Shown here piece after piece: positions 61,113 to 64,000 of a stretch of 64,000 bases of DNA; positions within the stretch are counted from its first letter, which is position 1; every line of letters begins with the position of its first letter. Source of the DNA: Lewinellaceae bacterium SD302 (GTDB taxonomy: Bacteria > Bacteroidota > Bacteroidia > Chitinophagales > Saprospiraceae); NCBI GenBank assembly GCA_002591745.1, contig PDLQ01000019.1, positions 1 through 64,000 of the forward strand, read 5' to 3'. Position numbers and translations under genes: made by a program. The notes under the pieces were generated by a model. That model was not told where the DNA came from, searched no databases, and was given only the letters and a program-made list of their open reading frames with translations.

Positions 61113-62894
61113 ATGACCATCCCCCAACGCCTCGCCGCCCTGCGCACCGCCATGAAAGCCCATGATCTGGATGCTTATTACGTCGCCGACCTGGACCCCC
61201 ACCAGAGTGAATATGTAGCTGACCACTGGAAGAGCCGGACCTGGCTGAGTGGCTTCGACGGATCCGCCGGCACCCTGATCGTAACCGCCGACGAGGCCAA
61301 ATTGTGGACCGACAGTCGCTATTTCCTCCAGGGTGAAAGTCAGCTGGCCGGCACCGGGATCGATTTGATGCGGCAAGGTGAAAAAGGTGTAATGACCATT
61401 CAAAAATGGCTGAATAAAAAATTAATCGCCGGGGATAGACTGGGTAGAGATGGCAATATAGTCTCCGTGGGAGCGGCCAATCGACTGGAGGAAAAGCTCT
61501 CGAAACGAGATATTGAGGTCTGCTATGACCATGATCTATTCGCAGACGTCTGGCCGGATCGCCCGCCCTTGCCCGCCACTGAAGCCCTGGAACACGACGA
61601 AAAATTCACCCAGGAAACGCGGACCGAAAAACTACAAAGACTGCGTGATTTCATGGCAAAGAATGAGCTTGAGCATTACCTCCTCGTAGGCCTGGACGAG
61701 ATTGCCTGGACGCTGAACGTGCGCGGAAATGACGTAGAGTTTAATCCACTCGTCCTCTCCTATTTGCTGGTTCACCGAGAAGGAGCTACCTGGTTCTGCG
61801 GGCCAGAGCGCATTCCCGGCGAGTTGAGTAGAAGATTAAAGGAAGAAGGTGTAAAAATAGCCGACTACGCCGATGTTATTCCCGCTCTCCAGCGCATCAA
61901 CGCCACGGATGAGCCCCTCGGACTGGACCCCAACCTCACCGCCGCTTGCATCTACCTGGCGGCCGGAGGCGATCGCACCCACCAAATTTTCAGTCCGGTG
62001 GCTCGCTGGAAATCCATCAAAGGACCCAAAGAAATTGAACACATCCGTGCATCTATGGCCAGGGATGGAGTGGCACTGCTCCGACTGAGGCGTTGGCTGA
62101 GCGAGGCAGTAAATAGGGGAACTAACGAAGTAGCAGTGTCTGAAAAACTCACTGAGCTGAGGGCCACGGGGGCGAACTATTTTGGCGACAGTTTTCCCGC
62201 GATAGTCGGTTATCGGGGCAACGGAGCCATCGTTCACTACCGCGCCGAAGCGAATAGCTGTGCCGAGATCGAAGCTTCTGGATTACTGTTACTGGATAGT
62301 GGCGGGCAATACCTGGATGGCACCACTGATATTACCCGCACCTTTGCCCTGAGCGATCCAACGGCCGACGAAAAATTGCATTATACCCTGGTCCTGCAAG
62401 GTCACATCAACTTGGGCATGGCCCGCTTTCCGGAAGGGACGGTCGGCCGCCAGCTGGATGTACTGGCCCGTAACCCACTCTGGCAACATGCCCTGAACTA
62501 CGGACACGGTACCGGACACGGGGTCGGCTACTTCCTGAACGTTCACGAGGGCCCCATGGGTATCCGCGGCAACCATACCAAAGGCAGCAGCCAGGAAGCT
62601 CTGCGCGCCGGTCAAATCCTGAGTAACGAACCCGGCTATTACCGCACGGGGGAATACGGCATCCGCATTGAAAATCTGGTAGTCGTTAAAGCCACTGAAC
62701 CGGAAGGCTGGCTGGAGTTTGAAGACCTGACCGTTTTTCCCATGGAGCGTAGCCTGGTAGATTTTAGTTTGCTCAGCGAAGCACAGAAAACCTGGCTACG
62801 GGATTATCACGCCAAGGTAGAGGCGGCGATACTCCCTTTGCTGGAAGATGAAGGGGAGATTGACTGGCTCAAGCAAGCTTGTGGAGGTTGGTAG
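61113..62894 (+). CDS. Xaa-Pro aminopeptidase (M24B, aminopeptidase P family)
   Basis: 593 aa, three-domain form: two creatinase-like N-terminal domains (to ~310) and the pita-bread catalytic domain. Metal ligands appear in LLDSGGQYLDGTTDITRTF (Asp, Asp), GTGHGVGYFLNVHEGP (His), NEPGYY (Glu) and GIRIENLVVV (Glu). It lacks a signal peptide, so it is cytoplasmic and removes N-terminal residues before proline. Length is typical for the long bacterial/eukaryotic APP. A motif copy encodes TNEVAVSE in the catalytic domain. Confidence 0.94.
   Translation: MTIPQRLAALRTAMKAHDLDAYYVADLDPHQSEYVADHWKSRTWLSGFDGSAGTLIVTADEAKLWTDSRYFLQGESQLAGTGIDLMRQGEKGVMTIQKWLNKKLIAGDRLGRDGNIVSVGAANRLEEKLSKRDIEVCYDHDLFADVWPDRPPLPATEALEHDEKFTQETRTEKLQRLRDFMAKNELEHYLLVGLDEIAWTLNVRGNDVEFNPLVLSYLLVHREGATWFCGPERIPGELSRRLKEEGVKIADYADVIPALQRINATDEPLGLDPNLTAACIYLAAGGDRTHQIFSPVARWKSIKGPKEIEHIRASMARDGVALLRLRRWLSEAVNRGTNEVAVSEKLTELRATGANYFGDSFPAIVGYRGNGAIVHYRAEANSCAEIEASGLLLLDSGGQYLDGTTDITRTFALSDPTADEKLHYTLVLQGHINLGMARFPEGTVGRQLDVLARNPLWQHALNYGHGTGHGVGYFLNVHEGPMGIRGNHTKGSSQEALRAGQILSNEPGYYRTGEYGIRIENLVVVKATEPEGWLEFEDLTVFPMERSLVDFSLLSEAQKTWLRDYHAKVEAAILPLLEDEGEIDWLKQACGGW
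62118..62138 (+). repeat. Interspersed dyad motif, copy 20 (variant)
   Basis: GGAACTAACGAAGTAGCAGT then G, sense within the aminopeptidase gene. One base differs in the core (CGAAG for CAAAG). Confidence 0.65.
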
Positions 62895-62913
62895 GCCTGC
62901 CAGATTTCTTTCG

Positions 62914-62921
62914 TAACTTTC
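62914..62921 (+). promoter_or_regulatory. -7 box abutting a GTG start
   Basis: TAACTTTC, 4 nt before the GTG at 62926; predicted leaderless. Confidence 0.35.
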
Positions 62922-62925
62922 CACC

Positions 62926-63777
62926 GTGCCCGATTTTAGTAAACAAAAGGCTCTGTTTTTTCTCTCCCTGATCTGGCTGGTCAGCTTCAACGTTGCGGCC
63001 CAGACCCTTCCGTACCCGGATTCCATTGTCAACTACGAGGAAGAAGATTACGGTCAAACGGATCCTTACGAAGAAGAGGAGGTTGGCTACATATACGTTC
63101 CACCACCCGATGAAACCTCTCTAGTTCCGCTATCACCCGATCTCCACCGCGAGCTGATCGAGGAATTCGATTACAACGACGACAAGAAAGACAAAGAGGC
63201 CGAAGAGGAACGCCTGAAGCAACAGGAAGAAAGGGATAACTGGCTGGAGAAATTCTTCGACGGGATTTCCTTCGGCAGTATCGAATTGGGGCCGATCACT
63301 TCCCTCATCTTGATATTACTATTAGCCGGTGGACTAGGCTATTTCATTTTCCGTTTTCTGGATGTACCGACGACCTACCGCTCTAAAGCCGAGCGAGATG
63401 CTGCAAGGGTTGACGTCTCAGAGTTAGAGGACGAAAAACTTACCCTCACCGAAACGGAAAGCCTGCTGCAACGAGCCGAAAAGAACGAGCAATTCGAACT
63501 GGCCGTCCGCCTGCAATTCCTGGCCTTGTTGAAAAGGCTTCATGAGGAAGATTACATTAAATTTGCCAAGGACAAGATCAACCGCGCCTACCTGCGGGAG
63601 ATGGAAGAATACCCGGAGCTCTCCGCCGGCTTTCGCAAACTGACCCACAATTTTGAACGAAATTGGTACGGGCAGTACCCCATCGATCCGTTCACCTACC
63701 GCCTGATTGCCGACACCTACCGGGATTACAACCGTCAACTGGACGTCCACCGCCAAGCTAATACCACCGATGCTTAG
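62926..63777 (+). CDS. DUF4129 membrane protein
   Basis: 283 aa from GTG at 62926. A signal peptide is cut at NVAA|QTLPY, followed by a very acidic region (~35-105), one transmembrane helix (ITSLILILLLAGGLGYFIFRF, ~125-145) and a cytoplasmic C-terminal DUF4129 domain (LTETESLLQRAEKNEQFELAVRLQFLALLKRLHEE, RNWYGQYPIDPFTYR). DUF4129 proteins occur with DUF4350 partners and membrane proteins of a stage II/transglutaminase-like gene cluster; the process is unknown. The next gene overlaps its end by 8 nt. Confidence 0.87.
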   Translation: MPDFSKQKALFFLSLIWLVSFNVAAQTLPYPDSIVNYEEEDYGQTDPYEEEEVGYIYVPPPDETSLVPLSPDLHRELIEEFDYNDDKKDKEAEEERLKQQEERDNWLEKFFDGISFGSIELGPITSLILILLLAGGLGYFIFRFLDVPTTYRSKAERDAARVDVSELEDEKLTLTETESLLQRAEKNEQFELAVRLQFLALLKRLHEEDYIKFAKDKINRAYLREMEEYPELSAGFRKLTHNFERNWYGQYPIDPFTYRLIADTYRDYNRQLDVHRQANTTDA

Positions 63778-64000
63778 TGCCCGACAACAGAACGGCGGCC
63801 CAATCACCCTGTTGGCCTTTCTCCTGCTGACGCTCAGCAGCGGATGCGGCTATTCCTGGTGGGAAAGCTACCGTTATAATAAGGAAGAGCCCTACGATTT
63901 GCACGCGCTTTATAGTCTGCTGGAAGCAAGACCCTCCGGCTTTACCCATAATCGGGATACCCTGGGGGCACTCGACTTCGACAGCAGTCTAGTCGCCAGC
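63770..64000 (+). CDS. DUF4350-like lipoprotein, N-terminal part
   Basis: 77 codons reach the window edge. The ATG at 63770 overlaps the DUF4129 stop. The N-terminus has a lipoprotein-like signal (PITLLAFLLLTLSSGC) and then WWESYRYNKEEPYDLHALYSLLEAR, the opening of the DUF4350-type proteins that normally pair with DUF4129. The strong overlap means translational coupling. The call relies mainly on context. Confidence 0.65.
   Translation, partial: MLSARQQNGGPITLLAFLLLTLSSGCGYSWWESYRYNKEEPYDLHALYSLLEARPSGFTHNRDTLGALDFDSSLVAS

Noticed and set aside
2182-62138. Reading the interspersed TACTTTG motif as a set of -7 promoter boxes
   Set aside because: The Bacteroidota box is TAnnTTTG; the motif has only one base between TA and TTTG, lies in both orientations inside genes, and is conserved on both sides far beyond a promoter element.

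Overview
The window looks like a chromosomal segment of a Bacteroidota bacterium of the Saprospiria/Lewinella kind. Five large secreted proteins end in (or near) a type IX secretion (T9SS) C-terminal domain. Exported proteins repeatedly have Gln right after the predicted signal peptidase cut, promoters fit the Bacteroidota -7 box TAnnTTTG, and Bacteroidota-specific families occur throughout (DUF4271, DUF4783, DUF2851, DUF4129/DUF4350, PdeM). GC content is moderate and coding density high. I saw no rRNA, tRNA, CRISPR array or prophage.

Layout. 0-0.3 kb: tail of an unidentified gene plus three 21-bp-spaced direct repeats, possibly the end of a mobile element. 0.3-4.2 kb: two convergent T9SS secreted proteins, one a metalloprotease. 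4.4-6.2 kb: adk and obg. 6.3-11.6 kb: a tripartite efflux set (adaptor, MacB-like permease, TolC-like channel) interrupted by a REP-associated transposase (RAYT) bracketed by palindrome pairs. 11.6-22.8 kb: sugar isomerase-like protein, DUF1223, an RprXY-like two-component pair, DUF4271-hemD-Nudix, OmpA lipoprotein, a glutaminyl-cyclase-like M28 lipoprotein, a glucosaminidase and a cyclase. 22.9-27.4 kb: secreted serine protease, an HNH nuclease with its small partner, and an M23 peptidase. 27.5-37.4 kb: dnaX, a Ppx/GppA-type phosphatase, glutaryl-CoA dehydrogenase, glycosyltransferase 9 and envelope proteins of unknown function. 37.5-47.7 kb: reprolysin-like metalloprotease, DUF4783, gpmI, and two adjacent T9SS genes each thrown out of frame by a homopolymer near the start. 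47.8-64 kb: class III adenylate cyclase, OmpA lipoprotein, hydrolase, polyprenyl synthase, deacetylase, pdxH, pdeM, EamA transporter, DUF2851, aminopeptidase P and a DUF4129/DUF4350 pair.

The most unusual signal is not a gene. A dyad-like motif with core CTARCAAAGTAGCARTG occurs about 20 times in 64 kb, on both strands, between genes and inside genes, where it is read in different frames (giving ATLL, CYFVSP or NKVAM peptides). This points to selection at the DNA level, for example an uptake, chromosome-organisation or recombination signal. Other points of interest are the C8 and T9 tracts that may switch two surface proteins, the RAYT/REP unit, the HNH two-gene module, and many -7 boxes placed so that transcripts would start at or next to the start codon.

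All calls rest on reading the sequence and on remembered family features; no database search was run.
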